Notes: a model not told the origin generated them from the letters alone. Counted from the stretch's first letter, positions 10,387 to 22,379 are shown. The stretch: 64,000 nucleotides of DNA from Pseudisothecium myosuroides (GCA_951799445.1 OX637289.1:124001-188000); one strand, 5' to 3'. Made by a program: numbers and translations.

Positions 10387-11418
10387 AAGCCCTATTACAC
10401 CGACCCTAAACCCTAAATCAACCCTACAAACTCAAACACGCTCCCTCGCCCCCACAAACACAAAACCACACAAAATGAAAACCAATCAACCCTAAACCCA
10501 AAACATCCAACACCCCACAACTCCTATACCCACAAATCCTAAATACGCACCGACCCTAAACCCAAATACACCGCCATACACCTTCCACGTACCACGCATA
10601 CACCCACGCAACGCCACACAACACAACCTACACCCTACAAAAAAATAAATAAAACCAATCAAAAATATACCATCTAAAAACCCTCAACCCACAAACCCTA
10701 CATCCACACACCAAGCCCTATTACACCGACCCTAAACCCTAAATCAACCCTACAAACTCAAACACGCTCCCTCGCCCCCACAAACACAAAACCACACAAA
10801 ATGAAAACCAATCAACCCTAAACCCAAAACATCCAACACCCCACAACTCCTATACCCACAAATCCTAAATACGCACCGACCCTAAACCCAAATACACCGC
10901 CATACACCTTCCACGTACCACGCATACACCCACGCAACGCCACACAACACAACCTACACCCTACAAAAAAATAAATAAAACCAATCAAAAATATACCATC
11001 TAAAAACCCTCAACCCACAAACCCTACATCCACACACCAAGCCCTATTACACCGACCCTAAACCCTAAATCAACCCTACAAACTCAAACACGCTCCCTCG
11101 CCCCCACAAACACAAAACCACACAAAATGAAAACCAATCAACCCTAAACCCAAAACATCCAACACCCCACAACTCCTATACCCACAAATCCTAAATACGC
11201 ACCGACCCTAAACCCAAATACACCGCCATACACCTTCCACGTACCACGCATACACCCACGCAACGCCACACAACACAACCTACACCCTACAAAAAAATAA
11301 ATAAAACCAATCAAAAATATACCATCTAAAAACCCTCAACCCACAAACCCTACATCCACACACCAAGCCCTATTACACCGACCCTAAACCCTAAATCAAC
11401 CCTACAAACTCAAACAGA
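10386..11418. repeat. 326-bp satellite, three apparently identical copies plus a partial fourth
   Basis: CAAGCCCTATTACACCGACC recurs at 10386, 10712, 11038 and 11364, always 326 bp apart. By eye the three full copies are identical, implying very recent amplification or gene conversion (or an assembly duplication). The + strand is extremely A/C-rich and nearly lacks G. Many CCCTAAA variants are embedded in each unit. The fourth copy stops at about 11418, where the sequence changes to AT-rich DNA. It is likely a subtelomere- or telomere-derived satellite, which is inference. Confidence 0.95.
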
Positions 11419-12088
11419 GTTTTGAGCTTCTAATCTTTGTAGTAGAGAATTGAGTTAAGAGTCTAGGGATTGAAATTTTTTTGAAAAAAACTTAATTATT
11501 AATCCTTAATAATTTATCAAATAGATCTATGTACGATATAGAAGAAAAATCTAAAATATTAATTTATTTTTGATGGTATTAAAATACATTAATTCCAATG
11601 GTGAGATTGTTCTATCAAGTAAACTCAACCATGAAAAAAAAAATTGAAAAATTGGAAAAATAGCGTTCTGAAATGAATCCTGTAAAACATTTTTTTCAGA
11701 TGATGCTTAAATTTTCCGAGAAACAAAAATGTCCATAACTTTTTATAACAAATTCTAATGAAATGAATTAGTGCTTTCTAAATTTATCGAAAATATAATG
11801 TACCAGAAAAAAGATATTAAAATAAAAAATTTATGTGTTGGTTGTTCTTTATCATTGGTTGCTTGTAATAATTTTTGCTACATTTTGTCTTTGGAGAGTT
11901 TATCTATTTTGCCTCTTTAGATTAGTGATGTATGTATGTGATTCTGCAGTTTCCCTTACTTTTGAAGCCGTTCCGAATGATGTATTTGACAATTGTTTCC
12001 TGTTATATGGTCCACGCGTTGTATCTTGATTTGTAGCAACGTTCAAGGATAACTCTGCACTATTGATAAAGCATGTTTCCTGCTCTCG
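11419..12088. other. AT-rich spacer
   Basis: Nothing recognisable; probably spacer, or an intron of the kinase fragment that follows. Confidence 0.35.
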
Positions 12089-12416
12089 AGGTTCGGGAAG
12101 GATTGATGTATCTGGACAAACGAGGAATCATTCACAAAGAAAATCAAGTGCGCTAATATTGTCGCCACGGGAGAAGTAGGCAATCACTAGCAATTTCATA
12201 AAGTTGTTCATTTTGCGTCTTACTCTGACGAATACAAGATTTGCAGCTTCTAGATCTATTGTACCACAAACCTAACCCTAGGGCCGTCTTATATATCAGG
12301 GGTTGCTGAAGCTAGCTGATTTTGGAGTTGCAACCAAGCTGACAAAAGCTAACCCGAACAGGCTTTCAGTTGTTAGAATGCCTTACTACATGGCTCCAGA
12401 GCTCTCAGTTCTATAA
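12089..12416 (+). pseudogene. MAPKKK-epsilon-type protein kinase domain fragment
   Basis: Exon A (12089-12175) reads REGLMYLDKRGIIHKE and then needs a +1 shift (an extra A near 12141) to continue IKCANIVATGE, the HRDIK.ANI catalytic loop; the HRD Asp is replaced (HKE). Exon B (12300-12416) reads LLKLADFGVATKLTKA, then a decayed GTPYWMAPE motif (RMPYYMAPEL), and stops at TAA 12414-12416. KLADFGVATKLT matches the plant MAPKKK-epsilon/Cdc7-like kinases, which act in cytokinesis and pollen development. The frameshift, lost catalytic Asp and truncation after the APE motif make an active kinase very unlikely. The N-lobe is absent nearby. Confidence 0.75.
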
Positions 12417-12751
12417 TCTACTAGATTCCCAAAGTGCTAGTTATATCATTTACAGCAAAGAGTCGATACTTCCCGCGCATATGTAAAAAATCGATTTAGC
12501 ATTTGAACAAAGTGCAAGGTTACACCGGCAATAACTCATTGGGCATCGAAACAACTCTACAGCTCTAGAAAACATGAATTCTTGACCAGACTCAACAGAG
12601 AAAATATAAATTATCTTGTATTCACCAACTGAGATTATGATATTGAGTTCAGGGTTTAGAGTTGTACCTGCACACCAACTTCAACAGTGAAAGCCAACCA
12701 AGTGGGTTTGTAGGAGAATAGTTGCAAGATTGCTCGCAGACCGAGACGAAC

Positions 12752-12869
12752 CTGATCGACGTTCCTCCTCAGCTGCAACGACAGCATCAAGCTCTTCCAC
12801 TTCCTGTTGCAAATCCTCAAGCTTTGGTAATATTTTCTTCAATACCTTGATGGCCTCATCGTGCCTTTC
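12752..12869 (-). pseudogene. Coiled-coil exon of unknown gene
   Basis: On the minus strand a TTTGCAG acceptor and a GATCAG|GTTCGT donor enclose 118 bp encoding RHDEAIKVLKKILPKLEDLQ, then QEVEELDAVVAAEEERRS. The heptad pattern of Leu/Ile/Val with Glu/Lys indicates a coiled coil. I do not recognise the parent. It lies on the opposite strand from the kinase fragment, so the two do not belong to one gene in the same orientation. No start or stop is evident. Confidence 0.45.
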
Positions 12870-13449
12870 CTGCAAACACTGAAAGATCACCCCTCCTTGA
12901 AATTTGTGATCTTAGGAGCAGGAGAAATACTCTTCTACTAGATAAATAGTATCTAATATATTAAAGTAACCAATCAGGAGCTACAATCATTTAGGGAGTT
13001 CCCAGGATCCCTCCTTACAGACACGTCAAAAACTCTACAATTGAGTTGGAGATTGGTTGGAAAACATGATGAACCCTCGGATTATGTTGAGACCTATCCA
13101 AAGGGTTTGCTAGTACAGATTATTCATTATTGCAACTAGAAATCACAACCCATGCTATCTGCCTTCGATAAGTGCAGGGCAATATAATCTTCACCATGGT
13201 AAAGGCATATTCGAGCTTTGTTGACCCCTACTGCATTTTGAAACACAACAGCCAGGCATTTCAGGACTGAAAATCAGCAACTCATTCAAAAGAATTTTTT
13301 GCAAAGCTAGTGTAAAAGTATATATTGTCACCTGACAAAATAGCTGTCAAGTACATTCAGGTAATAGGGACATTAAAATGCCTCACAACATTACAAGGAC
13401 TCCAACTGCACACAACATCCGTCGCCATGTTCTTTGTGCTTGCAAATAT

Positions 13450-13830
13450 AGATATAAACTTAAGGCTTTGGGGCATGGTTTAACCACTAAAGGACCAATT
13501 GGTTGTAGTGTTAAATCGACCAAGTTAATTCATCATATTAGGTTAAATGAACACTTCAGATGTGGTCAAATTCTATATTAACAAAATCAGTAAAGAACAT
13601 AGCACGTGCTGCGGTCAGTGAAGACAATAAAATTGGCCAAAGAAAGTCCCTACATTAATTACTCAAAACCGCTTTAAAAACGCCGGAGTTTAGAGTTTTA
13701 GGGCTCTAGGTATACCCTGCAGTGTTCATTAGGGCAAGGTTTGGCCTTTAACTTGTACAAGACCAATTTGTTATGGGTATTGAAATGACCAAGTTCATCA
13801 ATCATATTAAACCAAGACACAATTCACTTC
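13450..13830. repeat. Two diverged copies of a ~110-bp repeat
   Basis: GACCAATT.GTT followed by GACCAAGTT.ATCAT.ATATTA-type sequence occurs at about 13493-13545 and 13763-13815, 270 bp apart. The surrounding sequence is non-coding, with short open frames only. Confidence 0.5.
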
Positions 13831-14620
13831 TACTTGCGATTCACTAGAAAAGAACTTCCTTCACCCTATTCTAAAACTCTGCGAGATTCCTATTTCAATT
13901 CCGAGCTGCACGGCTCATAAGCAAACCGCCTATACCAGTCCAGATTCCTTTCCATGGAAGGGAATTCGATACGTGTAACACAACTTCACCCTAGCTTACA
14001 ATCGGCATTGCGCAACTCGAGCACTTTTTAAATCCAAAATCTCTCTCCTACTTGACAATATTGGGTTGAGTCTTTTTGAAATTAATCTCTCATGCTAACA
14101 TCTCTTTACGTCCCCTGTCATGCGTGGACTTTCACCACAACAAAAAAAGCACAACTCTACTACACGGAGGTATCTCCACAAACTGCACCACATGGATATA
14201 GACAATGAGTGGAACCACAAGCTACATTACTGCATCTTTTTGCAGGACTTCAGAGGCCGGATATACAGCTCTGAGATCGATACTACAATCGCAACGGCAG
14301 ATTCGAAGATGAATAAATCAACTAACCCTTAGGGCTTGAAAACAACACCTTCAATTGTTGTTATCCACTAGGCAAGTGAGCGTGGGACGGTGCGTGGGAC
14401 AGCTACAAGTAACTGATATACAATTGATTCACCAACTCTCACCTTGATCGATAAAAGGAACTATGTATATTCCATTCCTTACTGGACAGCAGCAAAAAAC
14501 ATAACGACTAAAAACTAACAAGGTCTTGACATGGAAAGTCCAGGTTTGACCCGTCTCTCACGTAAGTACCACGCACGACACACAGTACACAATTGAGCTA
14601 GTACCACCTCTGCAACTGCA
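13831..14620. other. Spacer, no feature seen
   Basis: Moderately AT-rich sequence without recognisable exons, RNA genes or repeat ends. Confidence 0.35.
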
Positions 14621-14769
14621 TGATTACATTGCAACCGGATGTTTGTATAGATCTTTAGATGTTTTGTATTGATCCTCTAATGTTTTGCATTATTTTCTAA
14701 TGACCATTTTTTTCTATTATTAATTTTAGACCCTTCTAAAGTCTAGAAGTAATTAAATGCGGCATAAGT

Positions 14770-15110
14770 TTGTTTTTCTTAGACTCTCAATTCAACTCTT
14801 CAATATAATTTTTTTATTTCAAAATTTGCAATACAAATATTGTAATCTACGAAGATTCAAAGTCTTATAATCTAGTCGTGCAAGGTGTAAACCCCCCCGA
14901 TTTCTTCACTTTAAACAAAAATATCTTACAATCTATGTAGTCAAAGTTTTTAAAATTCCTTCTACACATCTTCACACTACAATGGTCCAGTGTACAATCC
15001 TATAGTAAGATATGTAAAAAAAAATTTAGTGTTTTTTGCTCTTTGCAATAGAAATCGCAGTTTTGAATAGTATTTGATGAAGAAAAGGCTTTGGAATTAT
15101 AGGGGTTAAG
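14770..15110. mobile_element. 3' part of a TIR element with a TTTAGGGG-like end
   Basis: Ends at 15110 in ATAGGGGTTAAG. The interior (sequences like AATATCTTACAATCTATG and CTTTGCAATAGAAATCGCAG) is homologous by eye to 44700-44957, 61740-62083 and, inverted, 34079-34400. The left end is not identifiable, so this is a partial or decayed copy. No open frame of note. Confidence 0.5.
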
Positions 15111-17010
15111 TAACAATGAATTACTATACTATATATGAATATAAAATATATTTTCTAGTTTTCAAGGATTTGATTAATGTTTGGTCAGTTTCATGTTGCT
15201 TTCATTTCTATGTGAGTAGGGAGAAACTACATATTAGGAGTAGTTTTACCTTATTGTTGAACAAAAGTAAACAAAAAATTCAAGTCCAATGTCAAAAATT
15301 GTTTTATAGAATTTGAAAACTTGCTTCCTTTAAATTACCAATAAATAACAATTTCAATTATCCTCTTGCAACTATTGTACACTTTCATGTCAAATTCCAA
15401 CCTTTTTTTTGGCTTTTATGTAAGGTTTGGTCAATTTAAGGTGCATGGGAGTCCACCCTTAATTTTAAGAGATGAAAAATCATCCTCTATTTTGTCCCTA
15501 GTAGGTCAATTCTATTACATATATCGTAAACTAGTAGTGTAGTACAACTGTTGCAACATTTGCAGCAACCTTTTGCATAAAAAAACATAGTATCTCTTTA
15601 GTTTGATAGAACTAAATTTTAAACTCAATTATAATACATAACTTTGTCTTTGGCATTTTATAACTTGTAGTAGTTAAGAGAATATATTAGCTATAGTTAG
15701 CATCAAATTTCAACTGCAACTTGTCTATTAGATTAAGTGCTATATATGTATGGCAAGAAGGAATTTATATAATGGCAAATGATGAGATACACTCAATTCT
15801 CTATCTATAATTTCATTTTAAAATTAGAATGGTATGAAAGTTTGGATAATTTTTTGAAGATCTACACTATAATAAACACCTATTTAATATTTTTTATAAA
15901 TTAGTTTTCCCATTTTTCTTGAGAAAATCATGATAATTTCAAAAATTTCTCACCCTAATTCAAACTTAGAAATTCTTAAAGCTTAAAGAAGATTTGGGAT
16001 TTCATATCTAAAAATTAATTAATTTAAAAAAATAAATAGTGGCAATTTATAGTTAATTTTTTTTGAGGTTTGACATGTTCAAACTAAGGCTCCATTTTTA
16101 TTGGAAAATTAGTTAATTCCACTTTTAGAAGTATAGTTCTTTAGCCCACAAAATTATAAAAATATGTTGTTTAGAAACTTAATCCCTAAGAGAGACTAAA
16201 AAGACAAGAATGTGCATCTTGATTTTTTTAGGTAAAATGAATTTTGACTTCAGAAGAATCTAGAAATAAGATAATATTTCCAAAATGAATTTAGATGTAT
16301 AGAATTGATTGCCAAGTCAATTGGTGCTAATAAAAATTCTAAATGAGGTTATCTAAGCCATAAACTTTGTAAGGACGGTACAGACCAAAGTGGTTCCATG
16401 GATGATTTCACTATTAACTATGAAAAATAGAATGCATCCTTTGGACCAATAATTAAAGTATTATAGTAATTACCTTGGTCATAGGGGGCCTCATCCTTCT
16501 AGAGCTAATGTTTAGATTATAGAAGAAATAGGGCTTTTAATGTGCAAGTGAATTGGTTAACTTTGTAAGAGTGTTGTAGTTACTATGTGTCTAATGGATG
16601 ATAGAGAATCCTTCCATCAGAAAAGTTGGGCCAGATTGTTTTGGTGCCATTTTGACACCAAAGGCCGCATACAGGTCATTTTAGTGTCATTTTATCCATA
16701 TTAGGTTGGTACAGAGGTTGGCACCAAATTAACTTAATTGCATTTCAATGCACCATTGTGGCACCATGTTCACATGCCTTGAAGTTCCTGATGTCTAGGT
16801 AGGACAAAAGTGCAGATTTTCATCTATGGAATTTGGTGTGAAAAGGAAGGTCTTGTTCAATAGTTTGCTCCAATGAATGCTCCTGGATTTTTCTTAACTA
16901 AATAATTAATACGGTACTATAAAAGATGATTTCCATAGTGACCAACCTGTCCTTTTGGGCTTAACCTTTGAAAGACGCAGCCCTCCATGGCCAAGGTAGT
17001 CACCAAACTG
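15111..17010. other. Long AT-rich spacer
   Basis: No gene seen. A short hairpin TTTTGGTGCCATTTTGACACCAAA-like (split as TTTGGTGCC and GACACCAAA) lies near 16640-16665, and GGCACCAAATTAA follows at about 16724. This may be a decayed MITE but no boundaries are visible. Confidence 0.35.
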
Positions 17011-17218
17011 CTCGAATTATCACTACAAGGAAAAGGCGTCCAAATTGACAAATTTGGAACAAGAAAATGTCCAAGATGACAAAGCGCACATTTTTCAGCA
17101 TTATATCCGTCTGTCATTTCCCTGTGCTTGTCAATTTTCCGTCATATTGAAGATCCCATCTGACGGCCATACATACTCACTGTACTGAATCTACGGCTCA
17201 GGGAAAGCCCCGAAAACC

Positions 17219-17452
17219 CTAGTTGAACGACTCTTCCTTTCGCTTGGCTTCCACCGCTCCAACTCCCTGTATCCCTGTCGTTGTCGCGTCATTGGGGTCG
17301 TGTCGCTGAAGCTCTAAAATTTGCACAATTTCTTTTTTCACAGCGCTACTGGTAGCTCTCCGCTGCCTTGCAAAATCCGTAGCCATTGAATTGTCATGAT
17401 CTATATGCATGGGGGAGATTGATCGATGGACTGAAGACGAAGACGATTGCAC
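17219..17452 (-). other. Open frame near the left CACTA end, unrecognised
   Basis: A minus-strand 77-codon frame (SSSSSVHRSISPMHIDHDNS near its start, AVEAKRKEESFN at its end) begins with ATG and lies just inside the element end. The opposite strand carries AAAACCCTAG at about 17212, a telo-box-like word often seen in plant 5' leaders, so this may be the promoter/leader of a + strand gene instead. No family recognised. Confidence 0.25.
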
Positions 17453-18085
17453 TCTTTTGCAGCGCCAGTGAGTGAATTGGGGCGGTGAAGAAGAAGGCCG
17501 TGTTTATATGGTTTGCTCTTGCACAGTGAGTCTATTGTTTTGTGGTTGTTTCATTTTGAAGAACCAGAACTTTGAATAGACCTTTCAGTTGTGGAAACTG
17601 TACTTTTCTGCATACTGTAACAAGCTTGGAGCTAAAGCTTTTGGGGAAATCTTTTTTAACTTTGAGAAGCGCCAGGTCAATGTAAATGTTGCAGTGGCTC
17701 ATTGTTGCATAGATACAGCAGGTCGTGCTCGTTGGATCATAACTCTCACTTCTAGGGTTTCACATCAATCTCGAATTTCTTACTCTATTTGCTCTTGCCT
17801 CCCGTTTTTTTCTGGTCACAGTTTTAGTGTCCTTGTTTAGGTGTAAGAGTGAAAACCTGCGACATGGTATGCTCCCCAGCCATGTATGTGAGGGACGCCA
17901 GGAATTACTTGAAATCATTTATTTATATTAACTAGGAAGTGTGGATGCTTCCTAATGGAGCTGGGATAGTGCACTTCTGAGCGCTTGAATGATTACAACC
18001 TGTGTCTGGCTCAAGCCTGCGCCCAGCTCATCACTCTCTATTTGCTTCATTTCTGCTGATTTATTACTATACTGAAGCCAGGAGG

Positions 18086-18203
18086 CGGAAACACTTGACC
18101 CCTGGACCCTAGCCATGGCCTGCCGTTGGATTTATTACTTTGCCTCACAGATCATTGGAAAAACTTGCTTCCAAGTATGGAGATCTCATGTATCTTCGCT
18201 TAG
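18086..18203 (+). pseudogene. Cytochrome P450 N-terminal fragment
   Basis: In one frame the sequence reads RKHLTPGP, then a TAG stop (18110-18112), then PWPAVGFITLPHRSLEKLA followed by SKYGDLMYLRLG. This is the conserved N-terminal region of plant P450s: the PPGPxPWPxxGN hinge and the HRSLxxLAxKYGxLMxLRLG helix. The stop replaces the usual basic residue of the hinge. Neither the membrane anchor upstream nor the I-helix, ExxR or heme-Cys regions are visible, so only about 40 codons were retained. A possible donor GTACGA follows at 18204. It is on the same strand as the HIRA fragment 1.2 kb away, consistent with transposon capture. Confidence 0.75.
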
Positions 18204-18780
18204 GTACGATTCTTTGTTCCTGCACTTTCTTGAATTCTTCGAGTATGAACATTTCATCTTCCGTGTTAATGAATGAACCTTACGTTTGTTAGAATCATGG
18301 GAGATCACAACGTTCAGATCTGAGTGACATTGACACTGAGTTTGGGTTTCCAAACTCAACATCTATGCATCTCAACATTTCTTTAGAATGACGATGTTCC
18401 AAAAATTTGGTGCGGTTCAGGCCGCTGGGCCTAATACCAAAATGTATACCTGTCCTAGTTTGTAGCCTAAAATTAGGCATTTGTGAAGATATATGTCACA
18501 ATTTTGGTTTGGGAAATATCGCCAATTTCACAAAATTGACGTTACTTCAAACTATAAGCTTGACTATGCTAGTTGTAGTTCTCATAGCTATAGGTTGGCA
18601 CTTGAATGCCGCAAGTTTGAGATTACGAAACATCCCATTCTGACAATTATGAGCACAACAGATTGTGTATGTACAGTTCATGACTGGATTGATTGCGTTT
18701 TGCTAAAAATCAGAATATGAAAAAAGGACAGAGGTTGACATCGCCACAAGCTGTTGTGAGTTTGAATTTTTTTCTCGCAC

Positions 18781-19047
18781 TTGTTGGCATTCAAACACTG
18801 GGAAGCAAAGCCGAGAGGTATAAACCCTAAGGATGTGTTTAAGCCTGTTTTGAATCCGCTAACATTGAAGAAGAATAAGGGTGAGGGGGATGGACATGAT
18901 CATGCTGTTCGAGTGAATGTGTTGTTTCGTAGATACTTTCTAGATTGGTTGGAGAGTACAGAGAAGAAGGACACAATGCTTGAGATTATATGCATTGTGT
19001 ATGACCATGGTTTTGTTGCTTTCTGCAGATTTGCAACTGGATGTTAG
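18781..19047 (+). other. Open block of unknown identity upstream of the HIRA fragment
   Basis: An 88-codon open frame; the track-independent reading starts FKHWEAKPRGINPKDVFKPV and continues LNPLTLKKNKGEGDGHDHAV, then RRYFLDWLESTEKKDTMLEI. It looks genuinely coding in residue composition but matches no family I can name and does not resemble HIRA. It may be another captured exon. A downstream RFATG at about 19026 recalls an early HIRA WD motif but is too short to use. Confidence 0.35.
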
Positions 19048-19418
19048 TGGTTCCTAATGTTAAACCACCCAGTTTGGGAGCGTGAGAGCCTCCGGATGTA
19101 TAGAGTTAGAAGGTGCTCTTCATCCTGCGGGGTCATACTACCGATGTGGTACACTTTTCTGTCCCTCTCTTACTATTGTTTCCTATGAAATCTTCAAAAG
19201 CGTGCCTTCCAAATTCTCAACTTCTTTAAGGTTGCTGATACTGCAGTTGATCATGTTTAGGTCCCTAGTATTGGGCTTGACCTCTTGGTCCTTGAGGTGT
19301 TGAAAAGCCTGTCCAAATTCATGATTTTTTTAGCAATTTGGGTAGGTCATTTGGAGACTTTCTTTCTAGACCACACTATTTGCATAAAGCAAGCCTCCAC
19401 TTTGGCAATTCTCTCTAG

Positions 19419-21519
19419 CCATGAAAGGCTTAACTTGAGATCCAATTGGTTCCTTTTTGGCCACGCAGTCCGATGATAAGTTGGTCATCATCTTGCGAAC
19501 TAGCAACTGGTGCGTGCTGCAACGTGTGGAAGGGCCATGGGAAACGACCGTGAGTTTCTGAGCTAATTTCTGGGACTGAAAAGTGTATTCTATATTGTGC
19601 TGTACAGGTCAAGGAAAGTTTTGGTCTTGGTTTCAATGTTGGTATTGTCTTTTTTTTTCAACATTAATTGGAATGCTATGTCTCTTGTTCTTCTAGAAGT
19701 TACTCAGAGCAAATTTTAGATTCTACAGATTCAAGCAATAAACTTGAGATAAGTAGAAATCCTGCACCCTTACTAGTGCAAATATCATTAATGAAAATAT
19801 CATTCTTTTATTGATTTTTACTTTGTGTTGTCCAATGTTGATTTTACACTAGTCCAAGTAATATGGAGTTTGAAGAGGTGGCTTACTTGGTTTGTAAGTG
19901 TCATGCTAATACTATTTGAGATAACAAGGTTTCCAGGATTGGACACTTTAACCCTCAAATGCGCGTATGGTGTCATAAATGCAATGCCTTATTTCAAGCT
20001 TGGTATCTCACTCCTAATGTTGGTTCAAATTTTAGGCTTGTTGCCTCAATTGTGCTGTTTGATGTGACCTTCAGGAGCTAGAACTGCTTGTGCATGTTGG
20101 GGTTCTTACGTGTGGATGTTTTCTTGTAGGTTGGGTCCACATTCTTCAAACGATTGGGATGGTCACCATGTGGCCATTTCGTTGCTACGACACACCATTT
20201 TCGGAACCCTAGTCATAGAGCTCTAGTGTTGGAGAGAGGAGAGTGGGTGGCCTCTTTTGATTTTGTGGGCCATAATGCACCAGCAGTGGCTGTCCGGTTC
20301 AATCATTCGATGTTTCAAAAGGTAAATTTTCATACGCTTGTCACTTCAATAACGAGATTACGGAATTGAGTTGAAATCTACAAATACATTTATTAATATT
20401 GTCTTTATTTTGAATCAAGATATGGTTCACTACTGAAGATATATTAGGAGAGCACTTTCAAAGATAATTCCTAACTAGTAAGCTCCGGACAGCATTGGGG
20501 ATTGTTGTTTTGAATTTGATTGCGAGTGTCTGAGATTAGATTACAGTTGTCTAATTTTACTTTAGACCTATAATTAGATAAAGTAAAAAGATAAATGGGC
20601 ATGCTGTGGAGATAAGTAAAGCTTAAGATAAGATGAGGCGAGAATTGAGATGAAACTAATTGTTAATCCTCTGCCTTCCAAGTTATTATCGCGCATTTAG
20701 TTTTTCTTCACCCTAACTATGTCTTGAGATGATTGAGAGTTTGATTAGAAGAATGTTACAATTTGGTTGACATTCAAGAATCGTGAAATCAGATAAAAAA
20801 AGCTTCTCCGGATGAAGGAGCTGGAAATGGAGTGGTCTTAGGAGCGGGAGGTAATGGCTCTTCTTCAAAAAATACAGACGCTGTGCCGTATAATGTCGCA
20901 GCTATTGGGAGCGAAGACTGTTGCATATCTGTGTGGACAACGGGGAGCTTCCGTCCAGTTTTTATTGGGAAGCATTTCTTTCAGCAGAGTGTCGTTGACT
21001 TTTCCTAGTGCGTCCTCCATGTCGTTGTAGCTAGCCACACTTCTTGAGTGCAAGATTCTTTGAATATATATAAGTCTTTGATTCTAATGCACAGCATACT
21101 AACAAATTTTTTTGATCATGACGACATTGTTTATTTTTCCAACAGGAGCCCAGATGGGTACATGCTGTTCTGCTGCTCTCTTGATGGATCTGTGGCGTCA
21201 TTCCAATTTGAGGTCAAGAATTGGGTGAAAAATCCTCAGATGCAGACATAAAAGAGTTTAAGAAGAGCCGTTACGGTGATCTACGCTTGCAACAGGTTCT
21301 TGTTTATCCATTTGAATAAGCTTGTATCTATGTGGAACGTATGAGTATGTCAAACTTTTCAATCTTGATCCTTACCTGTACTCCAATCTGATACGCCATG
21401 GTCTATTTCAGGCAATGGTAGCTGAAATTGCAACAATTTGAATAGATTTTCCACCTGTTCTTCAACTTCAGCAATCGAAACGATTTGAATATGACTTTAT
21501 GCAAGACACAATCGTGAAG
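19419..21519 (+). pseudogene. HIRA: HIRA histone chaperone pseudogene, 5'-truncated
   Basis: Five exons with GT-AG borders: 19419-19549, 20130-20321, 20793-21007, 21146-21295 and 21412-21519. Peptides follow plant HIRA in order: [104 protein letters not shown] is the WD40 subunit of the complex that deposits histone H3.3. Disabling changes: TGG to TGA at 19436-19438; TGG to TAG at a codon split by the intron (21006-21007 plus 21146); a one-base loss near 21216, after which ELGEKSSDADIKEFKKS is in another frame; a TGA in the last block. Blades before DPIGSF and the C-terminal half are missing. Retained introns show capture from genomic DNA, not retroposition. Confidence 0.88.
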
Positions 21520-22290
21520 GTATGGTGATACAAGGCAATTTTCTAATGATGGACTGTCAAAACGTTCTTCTGATCAATCTATGTTTCAATATATTGAACC
21601 ACCTAGGTATGGGCAGGTTTTAGTTATTCTTGTGTGCTCCAAATATATTCCTGTTGTGCAGATCAATGATCGCTAGGAGTTCCTCTGCAACTATCTGACC
21701 TCGACAGGGAGAATAGAAAGTACCTCTCTCCAGATGCGGATAAGAGTGTGTGAAATCTCCACACTTTGCATAGGTTTGGGACCTGGATTGTCACCTCTAT
21801 GTAATATATGTGATGTATGAACTTTATTCTCCAGTTATTCCCTAATTATCTAAATTTCTTTTGTTTCATGAAGTCTTCTTCTTGTACTTGCATACTTTGA
21901 ATGCAACTTGCATGCAAGGTTTGTACTACGTTTGTAGTACATACCATAGTCCGCGAAGTTCTATACAGAAAATGGACAATTTCCTAGCTTCTAGGAGGTG
22001 GCTCAGTTTTTTCAATTTTTACCCGGAAGTAGGCCTAAAGAGTGCAAATTTTATCGGTTCATATCCCCCATTTCTTAATGTACTTAGGCAATTAGCCGAC
22101 ATTTTTTATTTCAATTATCTACTTTCCTAAATGTCTAAAATGGGTCCGGTTTTTTGTTTTGGTGGGGGATTTTTATTCCCTCCCCATTTTTTTGGCTTTA
22201 GTTTCCTTGTCATTCATTCCCCATTTTTTTTTGTCTAAAATGTATCCTTGGCAGGAGTCGAACCTGACAAAGCCCCTACCACTTAGGGCC
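21520..22290. other. Spacer inside the large CACTA candidate
   Basis: No exon recognised. GTACTACGTTTGTAGTAC at about 21924 is a short palindrome. Pyrimidine-rich CCCCATTTTTTTT repeats occur twice at 22180-22230. Confidence 0.35.
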
Positions 22291-22298
22291 AAGGATGT

Positions 22299-22353
22299 AG
22301 CCTTCGGAAAATACAAGGATCCAAAAAGGGTCCAAGTATTTTTCGAAGGCTGG
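22299..22353. repeat. Long hairpin (about 22-bp stem)
   Basis: GCCTTCGGAAAATACAAGG before, and its near-perfect inverse GTATTTTTCGAAGGC after, a short A-rich loop. It adjoins a tRNA-T-arm-like GGTTCGACTCC on the minus strand (22251-22262) that lacks the rest of a cloverleaf. Probably a MITE or SINE remnant. Confidence 0.5.
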
Positions 22354-22379
22354 TTAATATTGGAAGTCACAAAATCTGC

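Noticed and set aside
19026..19045. RFATG as the first HIRA WD blade
   Set aside because: Only five residues match and the continuation hits a stop with no HIRA similarity.
22251..22300. Minus-strand tRNA gene
   Set aside because: The T-arm-like word and a 7-bp acceptor-like stem are only ~49 nt apart end to end, with no anticodon arm. Too short for a tRNA.
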